The translations under genes and the position numbers were made by a program. This document shows positions 17,505 through 26,775 of a stretch of DNA of 64,000 nucleotides, in pieces. The notes under the pieces are model-generated. The model saw only the letters and a list, made by a program, of their open reading frames with translations. It had not been told where the DNA came from and did no database searches. The stretch comes from Nostoc sp. FACHB-892 (GTDB lineage: Bacteria; Cyanobacteriota; Cyanobacteriia; Cyanobacteriales; Nostocaceae), in NCBI RefSeq assembly GCF_014698795.1, contig NZ_JACJTR010000008.1, positions 241,131-305,130 on the forward strand, in the 5' to 3' direction. How positions within the stretch are numbered: the stretch's first letter is position 1; every line of letters starts with the position of its first letter.

Positions 17505-18080
17505 AGCTTCTGGACTTGGGTTTCATAAATTTGGTGAGAAATCCGGGATTCCTATCTAGACAACAACCACTCCCTCTGAGAGGGAAGGTGTTTGAAAAGT
17601 TTTATTGTGTATATCAAAAGTTCTAGATCCTTCTTAATCCCTCTATAAATTGGAAGGCTTTGATTTTGATTTTGCTCTCAAATATGCATGGTTTGTCTAT
17701 ACACTTTTTGTCTGGCTTGAAGTAAAACAGTATAAATTTAATATACTTTGTAGCTTAATAAATGCTGTTTTTCAAATCAAATTGCTATGTTTTACCATAA
17801 TATTCAATCCTAAATCATTCGTAAAAAAACCATTAAAAAGCTTAAAAGCACGTATTTTGAATCTAGATATTTTCTCAGATTTTAATTCGGATTGCTATAT
17901 TAAAGTAGTCGAACTATGTCTGTACAAATACCTTTGTTAAAGGTATTACTTATTTATTGAATGTTATCTAGAAAAATTTTTTTGTGAAAATGTACAAAAT
18001 CAAACTTGGGGTTTGAGCAAATTGTACAACCTTACAGGTAATGGGTAGCGGTTTCAGGAGGAGAAAATCTACTTATATAT

Positions 18081-18215
18081 TTAGAGGATGTTTAAAAAGT
18101 TTTCTTCTCAGTAACAAAACGTTCTAGATTCCCCTAAATCCCCCAAATTATCGGGGGACTTTGATTCCGGTTGCCACCTTTTTAGGGGGATTAGGGGGAT
18201 CAGTGCCTCTTTTAG
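18081..18215. mobile_element. MITE fragment, TTAGAGGATGTTT family
   Basis: Starts TTAGAGGATGTTTAAAAAGT and continues with TTCTAGATTCCCCTAAATCC and GATTAGGGGGATCAGTGCCT. This matches the intact element at 44290-44458, but the right inverted repeat is missing. A more diverged piece with GGTGTTTGAAAAGTTTTATT lies at about 17588-17670. Confidence 0.6.
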
Positions 18216-18811
18216 TCTGCCCCAATGATGCTTCCTTTCTTGAAAAGATGAAAGAAGCATATCAGCGCGTGAAAACACGTAGTAACTACTAAACCTTAAC
18301 CAATATGTTATGAAACCTTAACAGTTAGAAAAGTTTTTCTTAACATTACTCAAATATAGTTTTATTAAGATAACTCCAAATACAGTTCTCAACCTTAAGT
18401 TTTGACTTTTAATGGGCAAATAAAAGACACTTAAATCTCTGTTCATTTAATCTGAATTGGGAATGATAAATTTTCAAAGAGTGTGTTGTAAGTGTAACTA
18501 GATGTAGTTTTGAGATTTTTACCCCGACATCGAGTTCTCACATACCTTACTTTCACAAAATGAGCAAATTGAGTTAGTTTGTCTTAGCTTGTTTACAGTC
18601 AAAATTTTATTAGTATTTCAGTTTTGCAAGCTTTTCGGCTATATAAGCAAAGTAAGATAACGCAGACTAACCTTAAATCTCACCCTGCGAAGGTTAGCTC
18701 TTGTTTGTGTCGTTAAAGACTTTTAGTCAGATAGCAATTTGCACATTTGGAATGCTGCTTATTTGGAATGTTCCCAAAACTTTAACAGGTTTCAACAAGG
18801 AGAAAATTCTC

Positions 18812-19777
18812 ATGGTTCTTTACGGCTATACCATTGGAGATGCGGATATCAATCCTAGCCAAGGTGGAGAACAATTCGCAGTTTACCGCTTTCCCATAAG
18901 CTCTCCTAATAGTACTCCCCAGAAAGTAGGCGAAATCAATGCTGCGAATATTCCAAACGCAGACCTAGAAGGTTTGGGAACTAACCCCACTACTGGAAGG
19001 GCAAGTGCAATTAACGAAGCACGTGCCTCTGGTTCTACAACAGCTGGTTCCGTTATTCGGATCAATAATGTAGATCAGCCTTTTGCTCCAGCTAGTGCGT
19101 CACCAACACCTACACCATCTGACGTACGTCGTTTTGGGTTTGACTCAGGTGCTGACTTTGGACGTGACTTTTCAGCAGCTGGTCAACCAATTGTTCTATA
19201 CAACATTTCAGGGAATAATAGCGGCAGTAATGCAGGTAGCTCTCTTTATAAAGTTACTACAGCTAACCCTGGAACTATTAGCCTTGTAGACGGCTTTGGC
19301 GCACCTACTACTGCTGCACAAAGACAAGGAACTCAAGCTACCAACCCTGGAAAATTTGCCGATGGATTAGCTATCGACAATCTTAATCCTGGTCGTAGTC
19401 GCGCTCTTGCTAGCGATTTCAGCACTGCTGATGGAGATGGAGCGCAGCTTTACAAAGTAGATTTGCTCACTGGTGAGCTATCTGCGCCGATTGCTTTGAG
19501 AACTCCTTCAGGGCAAGCTTTGAATGTCAACGCCGATTCTGGGCTGGCATTTACTAACAGCGGTTCTCAAAGATTGTTGGCTTTCCTGGAAACTGGTGCT
19601 GTCTATGAGATCACAGGCTATCAAGATGAACTTGCTGCATCAGGTCTAAGTTTAGGTAGTGCTGGTGGTGCTAATGGTGCTCGCTTTGCAACCGCCACTT
19701 TACTTGGTACAGTCCCTTTACCAAGTGCTGCAAGTGGAGACATTGATTATGAAGGCTTTACGATTGTTAATGAATAA
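18812..19777 (+). CDS. Unrecognised acidic, beta-rich protein (321 aa)
   Basis: The ATG at 18812 is chosen because AAGGAG lies ten bases upstream; the frame is open back to a TTG at 18701, which would add a hydrophobic stretch (IAICTFGMLLIW) without a ribosome site. The protein starts MVLYGYTIGDADINPSQGGE. It is low in Lys and Cys and rich in Gly, Ala, Ser, Thr and Asn. It contains a Ser/Pro/Thr linker (SASPTPTPSD) near residue 105 and repeated phrases such as LYNISGNNSGSN and LYKVTTANPGTISLVDGF versus LYKVDLLTGELSAPIAL, suggesting a beta-propeller-like repeat fold. No export signal is evident with the chosen start. A strong hairpin follows the stop. Function unknown. Confidence 0.65.
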   Translation: MVLYGYTIGDADINPSQGGEQFAVYRFPISSPNSTPQKVGEINAANIPNADLEGLGTNPTTGRASAINEARASGSTTAGSVIRINNVDQPFAPASASPTPTPSDVRRFGFDSGADFGRDFSAAGQPIVLYNISGNNSGSNAGSSLYKVTTANPGTISLVDGFGAPTTAAQRQGTQATNPGKFADGLAIDNLNPGRSRALASDFSTADGDGAQLYKVDLLTGELSAPIALRTPSGQALNVNADSGLAFTNSGSQRLLAFLETGAVYEITGYQDELAASGLSLGSAGGANGARFATATLLGTVPLPSAASGDIDYEGFTIVNE

Positions 19778-19795
19778 CAGTCGTTAGGATACTCT

Positions 19796-19838
19796 TTCTT
19801 CAACTCTTGTAAAAGTAATTTTTATAAGAGTTGAAGAA
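19796..19838 (+). terminator. Strong hairpin after the 321-aa gene
   Basis: TTCTTCAACTCTTGTAAAA (19796-19814) pairs with TTTTATAAGAGTTGAAGAA (19820-19838) at 18 of 19 positions around a five-base loop, 19 bases after the stop codon. It could terminate or stabilise the mRNA; the downstream T-run is poor. Confidence 0.6.
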
Positions 19839-19969
19839 CGGAGCTGAAAATAAAAAAAGTTGTATTTACAAAACTATTTGTACTTTTTATAGAGACTAAC
19901 TGGATTTTTATTTTTAATGTTAACAACTAGATGGTTATTATCCAAATTTTTTATTCCCTTTTATTGTAG

Positions 19970-20131
19970 AAATCTCAACAAGAACTTTTATGGAACGACT
20001 CATGGGATGGATATCCCCTTGCACGTAATCGTGTTTTAAGTCACATTGCCAGCCACCGGATTTCTAACCCTGTATACACTTTTGCTTCCTTTGTTGTTGA
20101 GAATGGTCGTCCAGGTGTCCAAAATGTATAG
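19970..20131 (+). pseudogene. Relic of a PhoD-type alkaline phosphatase
   Basis: In one plus-strand frame the translation contains ELLWNDSWDGYPLARNRVL, then HIASHRISNPV, and after that TFASFVVENGRPGVQNV and a stop. WDGYPLAR...L...I....ISNPV matches the PhoD segment just before the metal-binding GD.H motif, and SFVVENGRPGV resembles the C-terminal region. The intervening catalytic part is missing, and no start codon or upstream domain exists. The gene is therefore decayed, with an internal deletion. It lies in the 546-base gap after the 321-aa gene. Confidence 0.6.
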
Positions 20132-20323
20132 AGGGCAAAGGGCATTGCTGCAAGCGTTGCCTTGAGGACAATAGACTGCTTTTCACTTCCAATCTATTTT
20201 AAAGTGGGATAAATAAAATTCCAGAACTGCTTTTTCTTGCCATCCAACATTGAGGGCTACTGCCTCGAACAAATCAATTTTCAGGGTAAGCGCGTTTAAT
20301 TGTGTCTTAAATAATATTAATAA

Positions 20324-21193
20324 TTAAAGTGGCGTTACCCAATAACTAATGCCTCGAACAACTTGTTTCTTAAAACCAAATAGGGGTAAATTCTCTTCAG
20401 TTAAACCCACATAAGTCCAATGTGGAACATCATTGTATACAGTTTGAAACCAACCATTTTCATTAAGAGCTTTTCTTTGCTCTTGACTACCTACGCGTAA
20501 ATCAATTGCTAATCCCCAGAGATGTTGTGAAGTTCCAGGAGGGGCGACCACACCGAGAATTTTTGTTTCTTTGCCCTGTTTAACTTTTGCCAAAACTTGA
20601 TTGTTAGCATATTTATGCCAAAATCTTAAATTCGTCTTGAAAGTGCGAATACAATCACCAGAACCATAACCAGATTTTAGCGGTATTTTTTGTAGCGATC
20701 GCGCTTTATTTAAAGCATCAGATGCCGGCTTTTGTAAATAACAATCTTTAGTGCCATTAACATGACCCATTGTTAAAGTAGCTTGAAATTCTTGGGTTTC
20801 TTGTTCATTAGCAAAGATATATTTTGGCGGCAGTTTAATCTCGATATTTGGATTTACAAAAGCTGCACCATATGCTCGTAGTAAAATATATTCATAAGTA
20901 CCAGTTTGGGGAACTGGTAACTTCCTCGCGATCGCAGATAAAAAACGCTGTAGATCATCTAATTCTGGGTTAGGAATAAATGGTTCTAATATTGTCTCTT
21001 TAGAGGTATCTGTACAAGCTAATAAATCATTACTCAAGCATCCATTTAATGGTTGTGCAGTTCTAGCTAATTTGTGTTGGCTAATCTCATTACTGGCTAC
21101 TAAGATAAAAATCATCAAGATAACTATACTGATAAAAGTTGCCTTTCTGATAATTCTAGGAATGATTTTTTTATTTCTGATCGGGAGTTTCAT
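20324..21193 (-). CDS. M15-family D,D-carboxypeptidase-like protein (VanY-like)
   Basis: A 289-residue protein starting MKLPIRNKKI at the ATG 21191-21193; a TTG 13 codons upstream is less likely. Residues about 15-33 form a single hydrophobic anchor (ISIVILMIFILVAS). The C-terminal half carries the M15 signature: SQHLWGLAIDLRVG supplies the zinc His/Asp pair, and VPHWTYVGL supplies the second His. An upstream SGYGSGDCIRTFKTNLRFW segment completes the domain. It probably cleaves the terminal D-alanine or peptide cross-links of peptidoglycan outside the membrane. It lies within 7 kb of two other murein hydrolases. Confidence 0.78.
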   Translation of the reverse strand: MKLPIRNKKIIPRIIRKATFISIVILMIFILVASNEISQHKLARTAQPLNGCLSNDLLACTDTSKETILEPFIPNPELDDLQRFLSAIARKLPVPQTGTYEYILLRAYGAAFVNPNIEIKLPPKYIFANEQETQEFQATLTMGHVNGTKDCYLQKPASDALNKARSLQKIPLKSGYGSGDCIRTFKTNLRFWHKYANNQVLAKVKQGKETKILGVVAPPGTSQHLWGLAIDLRVGSQEQRKALNENGWFQTVYNDVPHWTYVGLTEENLPLFGFKKQVVRGISYWVTPL

Positions 21194-21600
21194 TTTTAAA
21201 TAATTGGTTAGTGTATTTAAGAATAAAAGCAAGAGATAAGTTTGTTATAATCTGTTGCTGATTAATTGCAAGCAAAAATGAGAGATAAGAGCAGATAATG
21301 CATAAGTTTTATATATGTTTCTATATAGCTTATGCAACCCAATTTAATATAAAACCGTAATAAATCAGCTTTTCTTCATAGCTAATCATGTCAAAAATAG
21401 CTGTAATAGATAAATAACAGCAGTGCCAGAATTATTAAAAAACATTGTACTTTTGACTTATTGCTCAAGTTTAAAATTAGAAACTTGTCTCTAATTCAGT
21501 ACTAGTAAATTTGATAACTTTTTTATTAGAAAGTTACATCCATGAAACCACTGGAACAGTTAAAATTGAAAAGAACTCTAAGCTTGTTGATCCTGTAAGT
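21194..21600. other. Divergent intergenic region upstream of mnmG
   Basis: About 400 AT-rich bases between the M15 peptidase and mnmG, which are divergently oriented, so both promoters should lie here. TGCATAAG (21299-21306) and CTTATGCA (21329-21336) form an 8-bp inverted repeat that could be an operator or a hairpin. Nothing else is recognised. Confidence 0.4.
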
Positions 21601-23523
21601 ATGACCATGCACAATTCCGTTGAATTCCAAGACGCTTTTGATGTCATAGTCGTCGGTGCAGGTCACTCCGGTTGCGAAGCAGCTCTCGCCTCTGCACGCC
21701 TCGGTTGTCGTACCCTGCTATTGACGCTCAACTTGGATAAAATCGCTTGGCAACCTTGTAACCCAGCAGTGGGTGGCCCGGCCAAATCCCAGTTGACCCA
21801 TGAGGTAGATGCACTTGGCGGAGAAATTGGTAAAGTAGCAGACCGCACCTACTTACAAAAACGTATCCTCAACTCTTCACGGGGGCCTGCTGTTTGGGCA
21901 TTACGCGCCCAGACTGATAAGCGCGAATATGCAGCAGTAATGAAGAATATTGTCGAGAACCAAGATAACTTGACAATCCGCGAAAGCATGGCAATAGATT
22001 TGGTGCTGGGTGCTAACGGTGAAGTCATCGGCGTTGAAACTTATTTTGGTGTAGGGTTCCAATGTAAAGCAGTTATCTTGACAACTGGCACTTTCCTGGG
22101 AGGCAAAATTTGGGTTGGTAATAAATCAATGCCAGCCGGACGCGCTGGAGAATTTGCGGCTGAAGGATTGACGCAAACCCTAAACCGCCTGGGATTTGAA
22201 ACCGGAAGGCTCAAAACTGGAACCCCAGCCAGAGTAGACAAGCGATCGGTGGATTATAGTAAAATGCTCATCCAGCCAGGAGATGAAGATGTACGCTGGT
22301 TTAGTTTTGACCCAGAGGCGTGGATAGAACGGGAACAGATGCCTTGCTACATCACCCGCACAACCGCCGAAACCCATCGCCTAATTCGAGATAACTTGCA
22401 CCTGTCACCAGTTTATGGCGGTTGGGTGGAAGCCAAAGGGCCGCGTTATTGCCCCAGTATTGAAGATAAAATTGTCCGCTTTGCCGATAAGGAAAGTCAT
22501 CAAATCTTTATTGAACCAGAAGGACGGGATATACCCGAACTTTATATCCAAGGATTTTCTACAGGTTTACCAGAAAATTTGCAACTGCAATTATTGCGGA
22601 CTCTCCCCGGTTTGGAAAAATGTGTGATGCTGCGTCCAGCGTATGCTGTGGAATATGACTATTTACCAGCAACACAGTGTTACCCCACACTGATGACTAA
22701 GAAGATTGCCGGACTATTTTGTGCTGGGCAAATTAATGGTACTACAGGTTATGAAGAAGCCGCAGCTCAAGGGCTGGTGGCGGGAATCAACGCAGCTCGA
22801 TTTGCTCGCTCTCAAGAGATGATTGTTTTTGCCCGTGAGCAAAGTTACATTGGAACGCTAGTTGATGACCTATGTACAAAGGATTTACGCGAACCTTACC
22901 GGATGCTTACCAGTAGGTCAGAGTACCGATTGATATTGCGTTCTGACAATGCTGACCAACGCTTAACACCCTTGGGACGAGAAATTGGTTTAATTGACCA
23001 TCGCCGCTGGGATCTGTTTACTCAAAAACAGGCGAATATAACCACAGAAAAACAAAGATTGCAAGCTACACGAGTCAAAGAACATGATGAAATTGGAATA
23101 GCGATCGCATCTAATACCCAACAAGCAATCAAAGGTTCAATTACCCTTAATGACTTGCTGCGCCGTCCGGGATTCCATTACGTTGACCTCGACAGGTTCG
23201 GACTGGGAAACGCCAACCTCAACCGCGCCGAGAAAGAAGGCGCAGAAATTGATATCAAGTATTCTGGCTATCTCGCTAGGCAACAAAATCAGATTGACCA
23301 AATTGCCCGCCAAGCGCATCGCCAGTTACCTGCGGATTTAGATTACACAAGAATTGATACTCTTTCCAAAGAGGCACGGGAAAAGCTAACTCACGTAAAA
23401 CCACTCACTCTTGGTCAAGCTGCACGTATTGGGGGTGTAAACCCAGCCGATGTTAATGCTTTATTATTATATTTAGAATTGCGTAGAAGCAATAGCCAAT
23501 CAGAGTTTCCGGCATTAGCTTAA
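21601..23523 (+). CDS. mnmG: tRNA uridine-5-carboxymethylaminomethyl(34) synthesis enzyme
   Basis: A 640-residue FAD enzyme (GidA) that acts with MnmE to modify the wobble uridine of certain tRNAs. Residues about 11-27 contain the dinucleotide fold [16 protein letters not shown], followed by the family block [20 protein letters not shown]. Conserved downstream blocks include [22 protein letters not shown], and [20 protein letters not shown]. The C-terminal MnmE/tRNA-binding domain is complete ([12 protein letters not shown]...[19 protein letters not shown]). The ATG at 21601 (or 21607) matches the family start; the frame is open 30 codons further upstream. Confidence 0.96.
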   Translation: MTMHNSVEFQDAFDVIVVGAGHSGCEAALASARLGCRTLLLTLNLDKIAWQPCNPAVGGPAKSQLTHEVDALGGEIGKVADRTYLQKRILNSSRGPAVWALRAQTDKREYAAVMKNIVENQDNLTIRESMAIDLVLGANGEVIGVETYFGVGFQCKAVILTTGTFLGGKIWVGNKSMPAGRAGEFAAEGLTQTLNRLGFETGRLKTGTPARVDKRSVDYSKMLIQPGDEDVRWFSFDPEAWIEREQMPCYITRTTAETHRLIRDNLHLSPVYGGWVEAKGPRYCPSIEDKIVRFADKESHQIFIEPEGRDIPELYIQGFSTGLPENLQLQLLRTLPGLEKCVMLRPAYAVEYDYLPATQCYPTLMTKKIAGLFCAGQINGTTGYEEAAAQGLVAGINAARFARSQEMIVFAREQSYIGTLVDDLCTKDLREPYRMLTSRSEYRLILRSDNADQRLTPLGREIGLIDHRRWDLFTQKQANITTEKQRLQATRVKEHDEIGIAIASNTQQAIKGSITLNDLLRRPGFHYVDLDRFGLGNANLNRAEKEGAEIDIKYSGYLARQQNQIDQIARQAHRQLPADLDYTRIDTLSKEAREKLTHVKPLTLGQAARIGGVNPADVNALLLYLELRRSNSQSEFPALA

Positions 23524-23753
23524 CACAAGCTTGATAAAGACTGAGTATAGTAGTAGAGAGGGGGATTGGTATGATAGATGACATGAATATTAGTAATGGC
23601 ATCATTAACAATCCCCAGATTAAAGTTGACTTTAATACCAGCGCTCAAGCAGCTTGTCTCAATAAGACGGCGAATTGGATGTTTCATCTATAATCCTAAT
23701 TCCCAGGCAGTAGGCGCGGCGTTTCCTCGTCCTAGCAACAACCCAGAAAGTCT

Positions 23754-25085
23754 ATGTTACAAGAAGCCAGCACCCGTCTCATAGTACCAGAACCATCAGA
23801 AGACTTAATCGCCAACGAGCCTTGGTCGATAGAAAACTATGCTGATGGTCTAATGGATGAACTCTTTGCCGATATCGACTGCATTCTGGATGTTAGTGGA
23901 AATCTGTCTTCTCAAACCTTTAGGCACAGTAGGCAGAATAAATCCAATCAGTCTGTTGCTGGGGTTTCCCCCCAACCTCAACGCCACTCGCCTCCAGAAT
24001 ACGTGCCTATGGGAACAGTCACGTTCCCGCAGATGATTTTACCGACAGTTGCTCAAAATAACCACAAGCACTTGAGTACCGTTGTGTTTGACAGCGCCAC
24101 CGTAAAAAGAGTTAGTAGAAAGCGTCAGAAAAGTAGTCGGAGTTTGGGCAAACTACTGATGGTAGGAACAACTCTAGGCGTGGCGATCGCTGGTATGGTC
24201 TACCTGGTACAGTCTAGAGTCATATATCTTGTAAATACCAACTTGACCCAGCCAGCTGTTTTAGTGCCGCAACCGCAGTCACAGTTGCCTGTAAAACCAG
24301 AAATTGAGGCAGAGTTAGTTGACTATATGCTCCAAGCACTGGCAGTTATAGATAAGCAAGAAGCCAAAAGCAATCAAAAATCTTTTAGTCCGGGATATTC
24401 CACTCAGGCAAAGACTAACCAAATAGCCCTTAGTAACCGACAAACAACTGGTAATCTACCACCACTTCTAGTTAACAATACACCACCAGCCCCTAACCGT
24501 TCTGGAAGCGTTGTTGAGCGGATCTACGTTCCTGTTTATCAAGCGCCGTCGCCAATGCGCTACGCCTTGCCAGCAATTCCTGGGACTCCCACACTTTTAC
24601 CACAAGTTGCCAATGCATTGCAGGGATCTCAATCTAATGTGGTAAAAAGTGTCCTGAATACAGTGCAACAAGCTGCAAAGCCTGTAACCGTCAATATGTT
24701 AGCTTCGGCTGTAAGAGCCGAACTTAAACCTGTAGCTGCAAAAACTGCACCCATTACTGTACGCCAAACACCCAACCCTCTGCCTGCATTACCAGTAGTT
24801 CCATTGCGTGCGGCATTAGCCCCAGAGTCAGAACCAACTATTACTCATGAACAAGTATATCCACCAACTGCGATCGCAGTTGCTCCAAGTAATACCTTAG
24901 AGGGATTGCTAGAGTTGGGTAACAAATCTGCTGCTTTGTTTAAAATTGAGGGCGTGACTCGCCGAGTCAATATGGGTGAAAATATTGGCTCAAGTGGTTG
25001 GACACTAGTAGATGTCAGTAATGGCGAAGCTGTCATCCGGCGTAACGGCGAAGTGCGATCGATTTACGCAGGGCAGAAATTATAA
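23754..25085 (+). CDS. Membrane protein with C-terminal PilP/GspC-like domain
   Basis: A 443-residue single-pass protein. Residues 1-130 are soluble and basic toward the membrane (RVSRKRQKSSRSLGK). One transmembrane helix lies at about 140-160 (LLMVGTTLGVAIAGMVYLV). Residues 165-370 are proline/alanine/threonine-rich and extended. The last 60 residues (LEGLLELGNKSAALFKIEGV ... WTLVDVSNGEAVIRRNGEVR) resemble the C-terminal beta domain of type IV pilus PilP and type II secretion GspC proteins. This suggests an envelope-spanning assembly or regulatory role. It starts 230 bases after mnmG on the same strand. Confidence 0.7.
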   Translation: MLQEASTRLIVPEPSEDLIANEPWSIENYADGLMDELFADIDCILDVSGNLSSQTFRHSRQNKSNQSVAGVSPQPQRHSPPEYVPMGTVTFPQMILPTVAQNNHKHLSTVVFDSATVKRVSRKRQKSSRSLGKLLMVGTTLGVAIAGMVYLVQSRVIYLVNTNLTQPAVLVPQPQSQLPVKPEIEAELVDYMLQALAVIDKQEAKSNQKSFSPGYSTQAKTNQIALSNRQTTGNLPPLLVNNTPPAPNRSGSVVERIYVPVYQAPSPMRYALPAIPGTPTLLPQVANALQGSQSNVVKSVLNTVQQAAKPVTVNMLASAVRAELKPVAAKTAPITVRQTPNPLPALPVVPLRAALAPESEPTITHEQVYPPTAIAVAPSNTLEGLLELGNKSAALFKIEGVTRRVNMGENIGSSGWTLVDVSNGEAVIRRNGEVRSIYAGQKL

Positions 25086-25134
25086 AGGTTCTTTTGTCAG
25101 CAACTCTTCTACACACTAAACACCGGACTCTCTA

Positions 25135-26706
25135 TTAGCTTCTTAATGGTGGGTTAATTTCAAAATGAATATGATGATCGTGACCAATCATTGGAGTACA
25201 AAGTCCCTCTTGAATTAGCTTTTTATCGTTGAAGAAAACCGCCCCAACCTTTACTAGCTTTTGCTTGCGAATAGACTTGAGAATAGCTCGCGTAGCATCT
25301 TGATCGTATTCAGAACTCGACCAAAAAATGCCGCCAAAAGTCCCATTTCTTTTGGGTAAGTAAACATCGCACATCATGCCAGTTTCATGTCCATGATGGT
25401 CGGGAGTATCGCCTCCATGAGGAAGGCTAACATCGTTAATTGCAAATGGAGCAGCTTTGGGATGAGTATTGCGATAACTATTTTGATAGTCTTGGGCAAT
25501 TACTTTAATAACATCAGCTAACCAGTGTGTTCCAAAATCGTGGTTATCTTGGGTGTCTTCCAGTTCACCGTTAACGAAACCATTATCAGGGTCGCTTTTT
25601 GGCATCAACTCCCACCGTGGTGCATTAGCTGCTTGCAACCATCGATGAGTTATTCCACCAACATCAACTCGACCATCACCATTAATAGTAGTGCGACCTG
25701 CAATAATTGATTGAAATAATTTGATTGCGTCAAATAGTCCTCTGTCTCTGTCTGCACTGTTAGGATCGCCTACCCATTTGTAGCCTAGCTCATGCAATCG
25801 CGCCTTAATAGCCTTAACATCATCAGCTTTATTGACTCCGCCAATTCCTACGCTACCACCGAGTTTAATTACCTTTGCTCCTGGTAAGCTGGATGCTGTA
25901 GGCTGTTGAGTCTTCTCATTGTCTTTGTGATCGAAAGGAACAACAACTTTAATTTGGATCTCTAGGGTTTGATTGTCAACAGCAATTATCAAGCGGCGAT
26001 CGCCTTGTTGTTTAAAGACGAAATCAAATTCCCATTTACCATCCTGACTAATTGCTACATTTGGAATTGGAAATTGATTGTCGATCATAATCGACAAAAC
26101 TTTGCCACTGTCAGTTAAACGTGCTACGCCTTCAACCCTAAAATTTTGTCCTACTTCAACTTCTTTTGGCGCACGAATTAGCTGTAGTTGTTCCACTGAA
26201 ACAGGAGTGATAACTCCACCTGCATTAGCCAGTAACTTTTGTGCCTCTGGAAGCAAGTCTACAACCTTACTGACATATTTAGGATCAGATGAATAGCCTT
26301 TAGCCTTGAGAAAGCCAAGGAAATTTTCTGGTGTGTTGGTGTGATCTTCTAAGCCTCTATAGGGAGTGCGAGTTAAAAATTTCCAATAACCAATAATAAA
26401 AGCGTCTATATCTATAAATTTACAAAACTCAACTTCTTCTGGCTCAGAAGGAACTTTGATTTTTAACGGTTCGGCAAACCCTTTCATATCAGGGTCTCGC
26501 CATTTTAATCCGGCAAAATTGTTAGCATTGACAGCTAGATCACTTTTAGCTCTAGTAGATTCTAGTAACCATTGAGCAAGAGTAACTTCTTTTAAAATTT
26601 GCCGATTTATTTCAGTAATTCTTGTAGGCTCAATACCAATCTTTGTAAAAATTAATCCTAAATCTTTATTAAAATAATTATTGACTAAATCATCTAATAA
26701 TGACAT
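25135..26706 (-). CDS. Multidomain murein hydrolase (glucosaminidase plus MepA-like peptidase)
   Basis: A 523-residue protein. Residues about 25-170 are a glucosaminidase (FlgJ/LytG type) domain: LAQWLLESTRAKSDLAVNAN, NNFAGLKW, and PYRGLEDHTNTPENFLGFLK. A beta-sandwich follows (about 180-260), then a segment with ARLHELGYKWVGDPNSADRD. The C-terminal 150 residues resemble the penicillin-insensitive endopeptidase (M74/LAS) family: VSLPHGGDTPDHHGHETGMM and GHDHHIHFEI supply the metal-binding histidines. No signal peptide is visible at the N-terminus (MSLLDDLVNNYFNKDLG). The protein would cut both glycan and peptide bonds. It lies 69 bases downstream of an amidase gene. Confidence 0.8.
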   Translation of the reverse strand: MSLLDDLVNNYFNKDLGLIFTKIGIEPTRITEINRQILKEVTLAQWLLESTRAKSDLAVNANNFAGLKWRDPDMKGFAEPLKIKVPSEPEEVEFCKFIDIDAFIIGYWKFLTRTPYRGLEDHTNTPENFLGFLKAKGYSSDPKYVSKVVDLLPEAQKLLANAGGVITPVSVEQLQLIRAPKEVEVGQNFRVEGVARLTDSGKVLSIMIDNQFPIPNVAISQDGKWEFDFVFKQQGDRRLIIAVDNQTLEIQIKVVVPFDHKDNEKTQQPTASSLPGAKVIKLGGSVGIGGVNKADDVKAIKARLHELGYKWVGDPNSADRDRGLFDAIKLFQSIIAGRTTINGDGRVDVGGITHRWLQAANAPRWELMPKSDPDNGFVNGELEDTQDNHDFGTHWLADVIKVIAQDYQNSYRNTHPKAAPFAINDVSLPHGGDTPDHHGHETGMMCDVYLPKRNGTFGGIFWSSSEYDQDATRAILKSIRKQKLVKVGAVFFNDKKLIQEGLCTPMIGHDHHIHFEINPPLRS

Positions 26707-26734
26707 ATATTTGTCCTATTAAAAAGTTTTTGTA

Positions 26735-26765
26735 GATCCCTGGGTTCTTAGAGAAGCCAGGGATC
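26735..26765. terminator. Hairpin between the amidase and glucosaminidase genes
   Basis: GATCCCTGG (26735-26743) pairs perfectly with CCAGGGATC (26757-26765). It lies in the 69-base gap between two same-strand genes and is followed on the reverse strand by an AAAAACTTTTT tract. It could attenuate transcription from the amidase into the downstream gene. Confidence 0.45.
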
Positions 26766-26775
26766 ATAAAATTAG

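Larger units (their letters stand above)
16904..18811. other. Long AT-rich non-coding region with repeat elements
   Basis: About 1.9 kb without a convincing gene. It holds a fold-back element (17443-17504), two related MITE fragments (about 17575-17670 and 18081-18215) and long AT-rich stretches. Open frames here (for example 17650-17940, starting with TTG) are AT-driven, have no ribosome-binding site and overlap the repeats. The 3' 400 bases may hold the promoter and leader of the gene at 18812. Confidence 0.6.

Noticed and set aside
17650..17940. A 96-codon plus-strand frame in the long AT-rich gap
   Set aside because: It starts at TTG without a ribosome site, begins inside a MITE fragment and has the Phe/Ile/Lys/Leu bias of translated AT-rich DNA.
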